Assembly (NCBI GenBank): GCA_045603585.1
Contig: JAZUMK010000005.1
Span: forward strand, 1 to 64,000
Length of the DNA: 64,000 nucleotides
DNA from: SFEL01 sp045603585
GTDB taxonomy: Bacteria; Bacillota; Clostridia; Christensenellales; CAG-138
Reading direction: 5' to 3'
Positions 34,477 through 42,576 of this stretch are shown one piece after another. The notes under the pieces are model-generated. The model ran no database searches. It had not been told where the DNA came from and worked only from the letters and a program-made list of their open reading frames with translations. The position numbers and the translations under genes are program-made. Each line of letters opens with the position of its first letter. Positions within the stretch are counted from its first letter, which is position 1.

Positions 34477-35319
34477 TTGTATAGCTATTCACTTGGCCTT
34501 TATGAAAAGGCCTTCCCCACAGAAATGCCGCTGAAGGATAAGCTGGCTGCGGCAAAGGAATGCGGCTTCGACCATATGGAGCTGTGCATTGACCCCGAGC
34601 CATCCCGTGCCCAAAGAATAAACTGGACAAAGGCACAGCAGCGGGAGATACGCAGAATGGGTGAGGATGCGGGCATCCCCTTTACCACCCTATCCCTGTC
34701 ACTGCTGAGGAACTGGCCGCTCGGCCTTATAGACGATAGCAAGAATCGTATTGCACTGGAGGCCTTTCAAAAAGGTGTGGATATAGCTGCAGAGCTGGGC
34801 TCAAGGGTAATGCTGATAAACGGTTACGATGTATACGGTGAAGCATCCACCCCTGAAACCCGCGCAAGGTTTCTTGAAAATCTGCCAAAGCTTGCCGAAA
34901 TATGCGAAAAAGCAGGCATAATGGTAGGTGTAGAAAATGCTGAGAAGGAATTTTGCAGCTGTGTAAGGCAGGCAAGGGATATTGTGGCCCATTGCCCCTC
35001 CCCCTATCTTGGTATATATGCCGATATGGGCAACAGCGCAAACTCCACCAATGGGGATACAGCTGCCTCCCTTGCGGACATCCGTACAGGTGCAGGCAAG
35101 ATATTTGCCATGCATATCAAAGACACCCTGCCCGGAGATTATCGCTTTACCCCCTACGGAAGCGGCCATGTGGACTTTGCCAAGGCTATCTCCCTTGCAA
35201 AGGAACTGCATATACGCATATTTACTGCAGAGCTTTTTTACCGCGAAGGCGTGGAACCGATGGCAGAAGCCAAGCGAGTAAACGGTTTCATCCGAAATTA
35301 CTTTGACATGGAGGATTGA
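34477..35319 (+). CDS. Sugar-phosphate 3-epimerase, UlaE/SgbU-like
   Basis: A 280-residue xylose-isomerase-like TIM barrel of the L-ribulose/L-xylulose 5-phosphate 3-epimerase group. It starts YSYSLGLYEKAFP and keeps the four metal-binding residues of UlaE at matching spacing: Glu153 (GVENAE), Asp183 (YADMGN), His213 (MHIKDT) and Glu252 (TAELFY). The start is TTG at 34477 with GGAAGG upstream. Related enzymes (EryC) act on erythrulose phosphates, so a C4 or C5 ketose phosphate is the likely substrate. Confidence 0.86.
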   Translation: MYSYSLGLYEKAFPTEMPLKDKLAAAKECGFDHMELCIDPEPSRAQRINWTKAQQREIRRMGEDAGIPFTTLSLSLLRNWPLGLIDDSKNRIALEAFQKGVDIAAELGSRVMLINGYDVYGEASTPETRARFLENLPKLAEICEKAGIMVGVENAEKEFCSCVRQARDIVAHCPSPYLGIYADMGNSANSTNGDTAASLADIRTGAGKIFAMHIKDTLPGDYRFTPYGSGHVDFAKAISLAKELHIRIFTAELFYREGVEPMAEAKRVNGFIRNYFDMED

Positions 35320-35323
35320 CTCT

Positions 35324-35929
35324 ATGAGCATATCCCGCTATGAGGCCGCCAAAGCCATGTGGAGAAAGGACGCAGAGGTATTAGCCTCTGTATCGGAACA
35401 GGTAAGTGAAGAGCTTTATGAGGCCTTGTACGGCCTTATAGAGGCATGCAAAGGCAAGGTTGCCGTCATGGGCATGGGAACCAGCGGCATAGCTGCAAGA
35501 AAGGCCGCCCACATGCTGCGCGTTGCGGATTTTCCCGCCTTTTACCTTTCCCCCGGAGACTGTGCCCACGGCGGCATAGGCGCCATTTCAAAGGATGACA
35601 TTGTAATTATGCTTTCCCGTGGCGGCACAACAATTGAGCTTGTGGAACTTCTCCCCTCAATAAAGCGCAAAGGAGTAAAGCTGATAACCGTTACAGCAAA
35701 CAATACTTCTCCTCTTGCACAGGCAGCTGACCTTACGATAACGCTGGACGTACCGGAGTCCGATCACAAGGGGGTCACCGCAAACTCCAGCATACTGGCA
35801 GTCATCGCCCTGTTTGACGCAGTTGCGGACGAGCTTACCAATCGCGCAGGATACGATGATGAGGTGCTCTATTACAACCATATCCACGGCAACGTGGGAG
35901 ATGTATTAAAGGACAAGCTGAAAATTTAA
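35324..35929 (+). CDS. SIS-domain sugar-phosphate isomerase, KdsD/GutQ-like without CBS domains
   Basis: A 201-residue single SIS domain. VAVMGMGTSGIAARKAAHML, SPGDCAHGGIGAISKDDIVI and LSRGGTTIELVELLPSIK match the arabinose 5-phosphate isomerase group, but the two C-terminal CBS domains of KdsD are absent. The ATG at 35324 has GGAGG 9 bases upstream and lies 4 bases after the epimerase stop. It is the last gene of the operon. Likely role: aldose-ketose isomerisation of a pathway intermediate. Confidence 0.83.
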   Translation: MSISRYEAAKAMWRKDAEVLASVSEQVSEELYEALYGLIEACKGKVAVMGMGTSGIAARKAAHMLRVADFPAFYLSPGDCAHGGIGAISKDDIVIMLSRGGTTIELVELLPSIKRKGVKLITVTANNTSPLAQAADLTITLDVPESDHKGVTANSSILAVIALFDAVADELTNRAGYDDEVLYYNHIHGNVGDVLKDKLKI

Positions 35930-35946
35930 CCTCCATGATAACTCGC

Positions 35947-35976
35947 AAAAGGCAGAAAGAATATCCTTTCTGCCTT
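35947..35976 (+). terminator. Terminator of the sugar-catabolic operon
   Basis: The stem AAAGGCAGAAAG / CTTTCTGCCTTT is followed by TTCTTT, just after the SIS gene. Confidence 0.85.
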
Positions 35977-35987
35977 TTTCTTTGTAA

Positions 35988-36019
35988 TAATAAAGCGGCA
36001 TGGTTTTTACCATACCGCT
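35988..36019 (-). terminator. Terminator of the iron alcohol dehydrogenase gene
   Basis: On the minus strand AGCGGTATGG / CCATGCCGCT (one G-T pair) is followed by TTATTATTA. Confidence 0.75.
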
Positions 36020-36033
36020 CCGAATGCAATATA

Positions 36034-37215
36034 TTAGGCGTTTGCCATTCTGTAAATCTCCAGCATATCATCTTCCTTGAGAACCCTTGCGGAACCAATC
36101 TGACCGCCGGTTGCAGCAGCACAGCGCCGTGCCATTTCCTTGAGCTGGTCATCTGTTGCGGTGATACCCAGTTCCTTAAAATTGGTGGGCATATCGATAT
36201 CCCGATAGAAGTTTTCCATATACTCTATGCCGGCCAGTGCGATTTCCTCATCGGTTCCCTTGTCCTCTACGCCGCACACATTAAGAGCAAAGCGCTTGAA
36301 GCGAGGCAGGCAGTTTTTGTAAACGTATCTTGCCCAACTGCCCCACACAGCCGCGAGACCTGCGCCGTGGGCAACGTCAAACATACCGCCCATCTCATGC
36401 TCCAGCATATGGGTAGCAAAGTCTCCGCCGTCATTTCCGCAGCCGGTAAGTCCGTTGTGTGCAAGGCTGCCCGCCCACATTACTTCTGCACGGGCATCAT
36501 AGTTCATGGGATCAGCCTTGAGAATACGGGCATTTGCGATAACGGTACGCAGCAGTGCCTCAGCTATGCTGTCGGTTATCTCCATATTTCCGCCCTGAGT
36601 AAAGTAACGTTCCTCAGTATGCATCATTATATCTGTGCATCCGCAGGCAGTCTGATAATCCGGCAGGGTCATAGTCAGTTCAGGATTCATCACGGCAAAT
36701 CTGGGTCTGGACACATCATTGTCATATGCGCGCTTGGACAGTGTCTTTTCATCGGTTATAACGCAGCTTGGGCTCATTTCACTGCCTGCTGCAGCAATGG
36801 TGAGTACGGTTCCTATAGGCATGCAGGCCTTTGCCTCTCTGGTATGCTCATAGAAATCCCACACATCACCCTCGTTGGTAAGGCCATAGCCTATAGCCTT
36901 TGCTGAGTCTATAGTGCTGCCACCGCCAACTGCAAGGATAAAGTCCACACCTTCCTTGCGGCAAAGCTCTATGCCCTCGTATACCAGGCCTATATGAGGA
37001 TTGGGCACAACGCCTCCAAGCTCCACATAGCCTATACCTTCTTCATCCAGAGATGCCTTTATTCTGTCCAGCAGTCCGGAGCGCTTTACGCTGCCGCCGC
37101 CAAAATGAAGCAGGGCTTTTGTTCCGCCGTATTTCTTTACCAGCATTCCGGTCTGGCTTTCGGTACCTTTACCAAACACTACTTCAGTAGGAGCATAATA
37201 ATTAAAATTGAACAT
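36034..37215 (-). CDS. Iron-containing alcohol dehydrogenase, butanol dehydrogenase/YqhD-like
   Basis: A 393-residue group III alcohol dehydrogenase that interconverts aldehydes and alcohols with NAD(P)H. The dinucleotide region is LAVGGGSTIDSAKAIGYGL (~94-112); the metal ligands lie in CGCTDIMMHTEERYF (Asp, His), LEHEMGGMFDVAHGAGLA (two His). Sequence and length resemble BdhA/YqhD-type NADPH enzymes. It converges on the catabolic operon but has its own terminator; whether it serves that pathway by reducing an aldehyde product is not shown. Confidence 0.9.
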   Translation of the reverse strand: MFNFNYYAPTEVVFGKGTESQTGMLVKKYGGTKALLHFGGGSVKRSGLLDRIKASLDEEGIGYVELGGVVPNPHIGLVYEGIELCRKEGVDFILAVGGGSTIDSAKAIGYGLTNEGDVWDFYEHTREAKACMPIGTVLTIAAAGSEMSPSCVITDEKTLSKRAYDNDVSRPRFAVMNPELTMTLPDYQTACGCTDIMMHTEERYFTQGGNMEITDSIAEALLRTVIANARILKADPMNYDARAEVMWAGSLAHNGLTGCGNDGGDFATHMLEHEMGGMFDVAHGAGLAAVWGSWARYVYKNCLPRFKRFALNVCGVEDKGTDEEIALAGIEYMENFYRDIDMPTNFKELGITATDDQLKEMARRCAAATGGQIGSARVLKEDDMLEIYRMANA

Positions 37216-37397
37216 TTTTGTGCCTTCCTTTTTACAATTAAATTTGATAGTCTGTGCTGCCTTGCACGCCTTTACATAATAAATGATTTATTAATACATC
37301 ATACCATTGCAGCTGTTCAAAAGCAACATTCTCCGTATGCTTCTCTCAAAGCAGCATGCTCCTGATGCAAATGATATACCATCAAGCAATAGCAAAA

Positions 37398-38039
37398 TCA
37401 ACTCAATATCCTGATTATGGCTTCCTTCATTGCCTCAGCAAACGGTTCGTGACAGGTTATATCCATGTGCACTCCATCCACGCCTGTATGGGCAAGGAGC
37501 GCTGCATCCATGTAAAAACAACCGGACTCTTCGGCGACCTGTTTGTAATATCCTGCAAGAGCCTTGGATTTTTCGATGCACTCCTTGCCGAATATGGTCA
37601 GCATATATTCACATTTGAGTATATTTTCACCAAAGTGGATAGGAGACATCAGCAGTACCTTGGGAGGTTTGCCATTCCTTCCGAATGGGGCATTCATAGC
37701 CATATCAACAAGGCGCTGCATACCTACACCTATACTCCATGGGTTTGCAGAAAACAGAGGCTTACAATCGTTACAGCCAAGATTTATTATTACAAGGTCT
37801 ATAGGATTATGAGACTTCATGCAGGGCCACAGATAATCTATACCGCTCATGACGTGTTCCACAGGATCATACCATACGGTAGTACGGCCGTTGAGTCCCT
37901 CTTCGATTATAACGTAATCATCGCCAAGCTTTTTCTGCAGCTGTCCTGTCCATCGCACATCGTCATCAAAGCGCGTGCGAGTCTCGCCGTTGTAACCCCA
38001 TGTATTGGAATCGCCGAAACAAAGTATTCTCTTCTTCAT
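37398..38039 (-). CDS. SGNH/GDSL-type hydrolase
   Basis: A 213-residue cytoplasmic esterase-like protein without a signal peptide. The four SGNH blocks are present: CFGDSNTWGY with the nucleophile Ser10, EGLNGRTT (Gly), NLGCNDCKP (Asn) and the C-terminal DGVHMD catalytic pair. This subgroup includes arylesterases and acyl-CoA thioesterase-like enzymes. Substrate unknown. An AAAAGGAGAAAA site precedes the ATG. It stands alone between two minus-strand genes. Confidence 0.85.
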   Translation of the reverse strand: MKKRILCFGDSNTWGYNGETRTRFDDDVRWTGQLQKKLGDDYVIIEEGLNGRTTVWYDPVEHVMSGIDYLWPCMKSHNPIDLVIINLGCNDCKPLFSANPWSIGVGMQRLVDMAMNAPFGRNGKPPKVLLMSPIHFGENILKCEYMLTIFGKECIEKSKALAGYYKQVAEESGCFYMDAALLAHTGVDGVHMDITCHEPFAEAMKEAIIRILS

Positions 38040-38105
38040 GATTTTCTCCTTTTCTGCATTATATGATGGTTCTTAATATATTTTATGAATTGTATAACAC
38101 ACTGC

Positions 38106-38294
38106 TTATACTATATACTTCAGCCCTTTGTTTTTCAACAAGCACTCTGCATTTCCTGCGGTGCTCAGATACAAGCCGCCAGGCTTCTTAAGTACCTGAT
38201 GGAAATAAATGTCCGCCGCTTTTTGCTGCAGCTCCGTATATACGAGCAGCCCATCCTCCGCATCCAAAAAATCAAAAGTAACGTCCCTTTTATA
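38106..38294 (-). pseudogene. In-frame continuation of the DNA methyltransferase beyond a TGA
   Basis: Directly after the methyltransferase TGA (38295-38297) the same frame stays open for 62 more codons to a TAA at 38106-38108. The translated text looks protein-like (it includes YKRDVTFDFLDAEDGLL and VLKKPGGLYLS) and has no start codon or ribosome site of its own. The simplest reading is that the TGA is a nonsense mutation and this is the severed C-terminus. Confidence 0.55.
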
Positions 38295-39467
38295 TCAGTA
38301 TTCCCATGCTGAAATGTTGCCGTAAAGGTCGGATACCAGCAAAGTAAGCCTATCTCCCTTTACCGCCATCTTTTTGCCTGCGGCAGGCGCTGTATCGTAT
38401 GCATCCGCAATAAATACATCATCCTCCATATGGCCTGCCGCAATATAGGAAAGCGCTTCATTTGGACACACCACAAAGCCGTCTTTATCCCTGGTTACGG
38501 TAACATCCGGCTTTTTGCCCACATCCGTAAGGGAAAGATATTCCACTTCCATGCGGTGGTCTGCGGTAAACATGGAGGTATCGCTATGGCAATCCAGCAG
38601 CCGCTTTCTAAGGGTCATCAGCGCCGCAGGAGACGCGTCCGCCGCTATCCATCTGCGGCCCAGCTTTGCGGCTGCCGCCGCCGTTGTTCCGCTTCCGGAG
38701 AACAGATCCGCAACCGTATCACCTTCCTCGGAGGAAGCGAGTATTATGCGCTTGAGCAGCGCCTCGGGCTTTTGAGTGCTGTATCCTGTGCGCTCCGGGT
38801 CGCGCTGATGAAGATGCTCTATATCCGTCCATACATCGCTGGGGAATACCAGAGAGTCCTCATAATATTTATATACCTTGCCGCCGGAGCGTATGGAATA
38901 ATAAACCCTGCCATCCTCATCCACCTGCTGCTTCATATGGTTGCGGCGCTCAGGGCCTCTGGGTATGCCTACGGAAATAATATCGAAATAGCTTGAGGCG
39001 CCCTTGCGGTATACCAGAATATCGTCATGCTTTCTGGAAAAATGCTTTGTGGCGCGCCCGCCGGACTTGTATGCCCAGATTATCTCATTTACAAAGTTCT
39101 TTTTGCCGAATATCTTATCCATCAGCAGCTTAAGATAAGCCGCCATGCGATAATCCACATGAAGGTATATGGTGCCGTCCGGCGTAAGCAGCCTGCGGCA
39201 AAGATCCAGCACGGTTTCCATCATTTCCATGTATTTTTCATGGGAAAGATTATCCGCATATGCGGGCACCCTTACGCTTTTACCCTTTGGGCCGGATTTT
39301 ACGGCAAAGGTATCCCCCGTACCAAAGGGAGGATCAAGGTAGATAAGCCGCACCTTGCCCTCATATTCCTCCAGAAGCTTCTGCCCCGCCTGCTCTGCCC
39401 TGCCCAGCATAAACAGCCCCGGGCCGCCTGCACTGTATACTTCGCCTTTGCAATCAATACGCGCCAT
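38295..39467 (-). CDS. Orphan DNA N6-adenine methyltransferase (beta class), possibly truncated
   Basis: A 390-residue site-specific adenine methyltransferase. The catalytic motif DPPF lies at ~45 in LIYLDPPFGTGDTF, and the AdoMet-binding FSGSGTTAAAA follows after the recognition region, the beta-class order of type III and related enzymes. STQKPEALLKRII is also typical. ATG 39467 has AAGGAG just upstream. No restriction or specificity gene is adjacent, so it is an orphan. The frame continues for 62 codons past the TGA, which may make this a truncated product. Confidence 0.83.
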   Translation of the reverse strand: MARIDCKGEVYSAGGPGLFMLGRAEQAGQKLLEEYEGKVRLIYLDPPFGTGDTFAVKSGPKGKSVRVPAYADNLSHEKYMEMMETVLDLCRRLLTPDGTIYLHVDYRMAAYLKLLMDKIFGKKNFVNEIIWAYKSGGRATKHFSRKHDDILVYRKGASSYFDIISVGIPRGPERRNHMKQQVDEDGRVYYSIRSGGKVYKYYEDSLVFPSDVWTDIEHLHQRDPERTGYSTQKPEALLKRIILASSEEGDTVADLFSGSGTTAAAAAKLGRRWIAADASPAALMTLRKRLLDCHSDTSMFTADHRMEVEYLSLTDVGKKPDVTVTRDKDGFVVCPNEALSYIAAGHMEDDVFIADAYDTAPAAGKKMAVKGDRLTLLVSDLYGNISAWEY

Positions 39468-39500
39468 TTTTATCTCCTTGCGTGGAAAAGTGAGCAATAC

Positions 39501-39528
39501 AAAAGGGAGGATGCAACGCATCCTCCCA
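39501..39528 (-). terminator. Terminator of the GntR regulator gene
   Basis: A 10-bp perfect stem GGGAGGATGC / GCATCCTCCC with a three-base loop is followed on the minus strand by TTTTG. Confidence 0.8.
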
Positions 39529-39536
39529 AACAATCA

Positions 39537-40178
39537 TTACATGGTTGCGCTGTGGGCGTTCTTTACGTGATTTTCCATGGCAACCTTGGCCGCATCAGGA
39601 TCGCCGGCCTTTATAGCTGTAAATATGGCCTTGTGTTCCTTGAGGGAATCGCCGGGGCGGCTGGGAATGGTGAGGCTGCTGGTGCGCGCTCTGCGGGTAT
39701 TCTGGTGAAGAGAGGTCAGAATATGGCTGAGCATGCGGCTGTCGCAGGCCTTGAAAATAAGCTCGTGAAATTCATTATCCAGCTTGGAAAGCTGCTCTGC
39801 TCCGCCTCTGCCGGTATAGAAATCCATAAAGTCCAGCTTTTCGGACAGGGCATTAAGCTGTTCCTCTGTTATGCGCTGAGCAGCCCAATAAGCAGCCAAT
39901 CCTTCCAGGATCTGGCGAATATTGTACATGTCATCTATATCGTTTTGAGTAATGGCTTTAACTACCACGCCCCTGTTTGGCATGGACAGGGCAAGGCCCT
40001 CCAGCTCCAGCTGTTTGAGCGCCTCACGGATGGGCGTACGGCTTACCTGAAGCTCATCTGCCAGACGAGTTTCCACAAGGTAATCCCCATCCTTATAGCT
40101 GCCGTCAAGTATGCCGTTTCTGATGTAATCGTATACCTTTGCTGTAAGGGATTGTTTGTCGCTCGGATCAAAAACCAC
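39537..40178 (-). CDS. GntR-family transcriptional regulator, FCD subgroup
   Basis: A 213-residue regulator. The winged helix-turn-helix occupies residues ~8-75 (AKVYDYIRNGILDG ... RLADELQVSRTPIREALKQLELEGL). The C-terminal all-helical FCD domain carries metal-binding residues (LDNEFHELIFKACDSR; LKEHKAIFTAI; MENHVKNAHS). I chose GTG at 40178 because AGGAGG lies 7 bases upstream. Such proteins usually answer to an organic acid. A dyad at 40225-40242 may be its own operator. The regulated pathway is not obvious from the neighbours. Confidence 0.88.
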   Translation of the reverse strand: MVFDPSDKQSLTAKVYDYIRNGILDGSYKDGDYLVETRLADELQVSRTPIREALKQLELEGLALSMPNRGVVVKAITQNDIDDMYNIRQILEGLAAYWAAQRITEEQLNALSEKLDFMDFYTGRGGAEQLSKLDNEFHELIFKACDSRMLSHILTSLHQNTRRARTSSLTIPSRPGDSLKEHKAIFTAIKAGDPDAAKVAMENHVKNAHSATM

Positions 40179-40224
40179 TGTGTGTCCTCCTGTCGACAAT
40201 TTTGCGCATTGTCTCTGTGCATAA

Positions 40225-40242
40225 TTGTATACTAAAATACAA
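40225..40242. promoter_or_regulatory. Candidate GntR operator
   Basis: The inverted repeat TTGTAT / ATACAA with a six-base centre, 47 bases upstream of the GntR start, resembles FCD-subgroup operators built on TTGTATAC half-sites. Confidence 0.5.
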
Positions 40243-40367
40243 TCTTTTTCAAGTGTATTCCACTCACTTTATTTAAACTGTAATTGTAAACTTTTTCAGT
40301 CGGTATCCTTTCGCATTTTCTGCAGATACTATCAGCACAAATGATGAATTACGAGGAATCCGCGCCT

Positions 40368-41729
40368 ATGAAAAAATACCTTTTTTATCTGCCTGCCATG
40401 GCCTTACTTTTGTTATGCTCAGGATGCGCCGACAAATATGCCGACATTGGATCCGCCCAAAATGACGGAGCCGTCCTTGGTGAATGCCTGCTCATAGACA
40501 ACGTTGACGTATCCGGCATGACCCCCGAGGAGGCATCTGCCGCACTGGAAGCCTCTCATGCCGCCTCCCTTGAAAATCTCCGCTATACCGTTACCGCCGG
40601 AGATGACACTGCCCATATCAGCGGCGATATGCTTCCCATCAGCTTTAATTCAGATGAAACCATACTACAGGCCCTCACACTAAAAAAGCACTGGCCTAAA
40701 AACATTGAACCACGCAGGCTGACCACCTCAATGAATGCGGATGTGGAAAAGCTCAGAGCAGCCCTCATGGAGCACACCGCGCAGCTTCAGTATCAGCCAC
40801 AGGACGGAACAGCAGCCTATTCGCAGGATAAAGGATTTACATATACCCCCCACAAGGACGGGCGGCAGCTGAATTATGACAAGCTGGGCAGCGACATACA
40901 CGATCTTATTTTAAATGGAGCGGGCGGTGTTGTTGCAGCCGAAACCTCTGCCGTCCCCGCCAAATATACAACTGAAATGGCTCAGCAGGACACCACTCTG
41001 ATATCCGAATTTACAACCTCATTTTCAGGCAGTACTTACGGCAAGGCCAACAGGGTATTCAACATAGTAAAAGCTGCCGCCATGATAGACGGAGCGGTAA
41101 TTGCCCCCGGCGAAGAGTTTGACACCAACAAGACCCTTGGCGACAGAAACAAGGAGAACGGCTGGAAAACCGCAGCAGGGATCCGTGACGGCGCATATGT
41201 GCAGGAATACGGCGGCGGAGTGTGTCAGGTATCCACCACGCTGTACAATGCGGCGCTTATGGCAGACCTTAAAATAACCGAGCGGCATCACCACTCCTGG
41301 CCCCTTGGATATGTGGACATAGGCCGGGATGCCACAATTTCCACCGGCGGCCCAAACCTTAAATTTATCAACTCAGGCCCTGTGCCCATTACCCTATCCG
41401 CCATAACGGATGAAAAAGAAAAAACCGTGACTGTTCGGATATACGGCAGACCCCTTGAGGACGGTATCCACATAGAGCTCACATCAAAAAAGACCGCCAC
41501 CCTCTCCTCTCCGGGTACCGAAACCGTAATTGATCCCTCCCTTGCCCCCGGGGAAAGCAAAACCATACGCAAAGCCCGCCGCGGCAGCGTTGCCCAGACC
41601 CACAAGCTGTATTATTCCGCAGACGGAGAACTGATAGACAAGGTGTTGGTTACAGAGGATAAGTATCGCTCCATTTCCGGCATAGTAAACGTTGGGCCTG
41701 AAGCCGAAACAGCCTCATATCCGCAATAA
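40368..41729 (+). CDS. VanW-family lipoprotein
   Basis: A 453-residue paralogue of the protein at 12672-14219, but lipid-anchored: the signal peptide ends in CSGC (Cys20). It has the PG_binding_4-like part (LLIDNVDVSGMTPEEASAAL), a VanW domain (NRVFNIVKAAAMIDGAVI, VCQVSTTLYNAALM, RHHHSWPLGYVDIGRD) and a shorter G5-like tail. The role is unknown; cell-wall contact is inferred from the domains. ATG 40368 has GAGGAA about 11 bases upstream. Confidence 0.85.
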   Translation: MKKYLFYLPAMALLLLCSGCADKYADIGSAQNDGAVLGECLLIDNVDVSGMTPEEASAALEASHAASLENLRYTVTAGDDTAHISGDMLPISFNSDETILQALTLKKHWPKNIEPRRLTTSMNADVEKLRAALMEHTAQLQYQPQDGTAAYSQDKGFTYTPHKDGRQLNYDKLGSDIHDLILNGAGGVVAAETSAVPAKYTTEMAQQDTTLISEFTTSFSGSTYGKANRVFNIVKAAAMIDGAVIAPGEEFDTNKTLGDRNKENGWKTAAGIRDGAYVQEYGGGVCQVSTTLYNAALMADLKITERHHHSWPLGYVDIGRDATISTGGPNLKFINSGPVPITLSAITDEKEKTVTVRIYGRPLEDGIHIELTSKKTATLSSPGTETVIDPSLAPGESKTIRKARRGSVAQTHKLYYSADGELIDKVLVTEDKYRSISGIVNVGPEAETASYPQ

Positions 41730-41735
41730 TACAAT

Positions 41736-41762
41736 GGGCCGCCGGAATAACCGGCGGCCTTT
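41736..41762 (+). terminator. Terminator after the VanW lipoprotein gene
   Basis: The stem GGCCGCCGG / CCGGCGGCC is followed by a short TTT only, so termination may be partial. Confidence 0.6.
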
Positions 41763-41781
41763 CAAAAAATAAACTATTTAA

Positions 41782-42543
41782 CTATTTTGTGAGCTTTCTG
41801 CAATACTGAGTGCAAAGCTTATCCGTACAGTTTACGCATTTTAGGGCATCGTTGGAATGCTCCCAGAATCTTTCCGGATACATCAGCGTAAACAGCTCCC
41901 ATATTACAAACACCAGCAGCGCAACAAAAGCAAGGCTCCATGAATAAAAGCCCTTTACAAAGAACATTGGTGTGAACATCATCAGATGATCCCAGTTGAA
42001 TATCCTGCAGGTGGTACAGCAGCGGGTTTTCATCAGCAGCCTGAACGGACACCATATCAGCACGCATATAAGATCGCATATGGAAAATGCGGCAGTTATC
42101 ATAAACATGGCTGTGCGGTTTATCACCTTGGTAAAATAAAGCCACGCTATTACTGCGGCAAGCCCAAGCCACAGCAGCATAACCTTATATGCAGCCCTGG
42201 TAGTGGATATCATGTATTCCCGCAGAGCCTTATAGTTTATCTTGTCCCGTATGGGCTTAAATTTCTGAATGAACAGCTTGTGTGATCCCAGGGATATTTT
42301 GCTTCCTATGGGAGCAAGCTGGCATATCATATCAATCATCCATATTATCCACATGAAATGAATGAAAGACAGCTTTTCAAAGAACTTCATGCCATACAGT
42401 ACGTCAAATGTTTTGGGATTCCATATCCATAAACATATACATGCGCAAAACAGCAGACACCGCCCGATAAGCCTGGCAAAATATGCCTTGCGCACGCTTG
42501 AGGCCGGCTGTCTGTTATTGGCGCTGCAATAGCTTTGTTCCAT
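41782..42543 (-). CDS. Polytopic membrane protein with Cys-rich cytoplasmic motifs
   Basis: A 253-residue protein with about five to six hydrophobic segments. Two Cys clusters stand out: TRCCTTCRIFNWDH (~178-191) and a C-terminal CVNCTDKLCTQYC (CX2CX4CX3C), reminiscent of iron-sulfur or other metal sites. I do not recognise the family. The gene lies 33 bases downstream of a TauE-type exporter gene on the same strand with GGGGAGGAAG before its ATG, so the two are probably an operon, and a link to sulfur-compound or electron-transfer chemistry is possible. Confidence 0.65.
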   Translation of the reverse strand: MEQSYCSANNRQPASSVRKAYFARLIGRCLLFCACICLWIWNPKTFDVLYGMKFFEKLSFIHFMWIIWMIDMICQLAPIGSKISLGSHKLFIQKFKPIRDKINYKALREYMISTTRAAYKVMLLWLGLAAVIAWLYFTKVINRTAMFMITAAFSICDLICVLIWCPFRLLMKTRCCTTCRIFNWDHLMMFTPMFFVKGFYSWSLAFVALLVFVIWELFTLMYPERFWEHSNDALKCVNCTDKLCTQYCRKLTK

Positions 42544-42576
42544 GCTTCCTCCCCTGTTTATCCATCTAAAATACCG

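Noticed and set aside
12672..41729. A vancomycin-resistance cluster, suggested by two VanW proteins and a VanS/VanR-like pair later in the window
   Set aside because: No vanH, vanA-type ligase or vanX homologue is present; VanW proteins are common in Clostridia without resistance.
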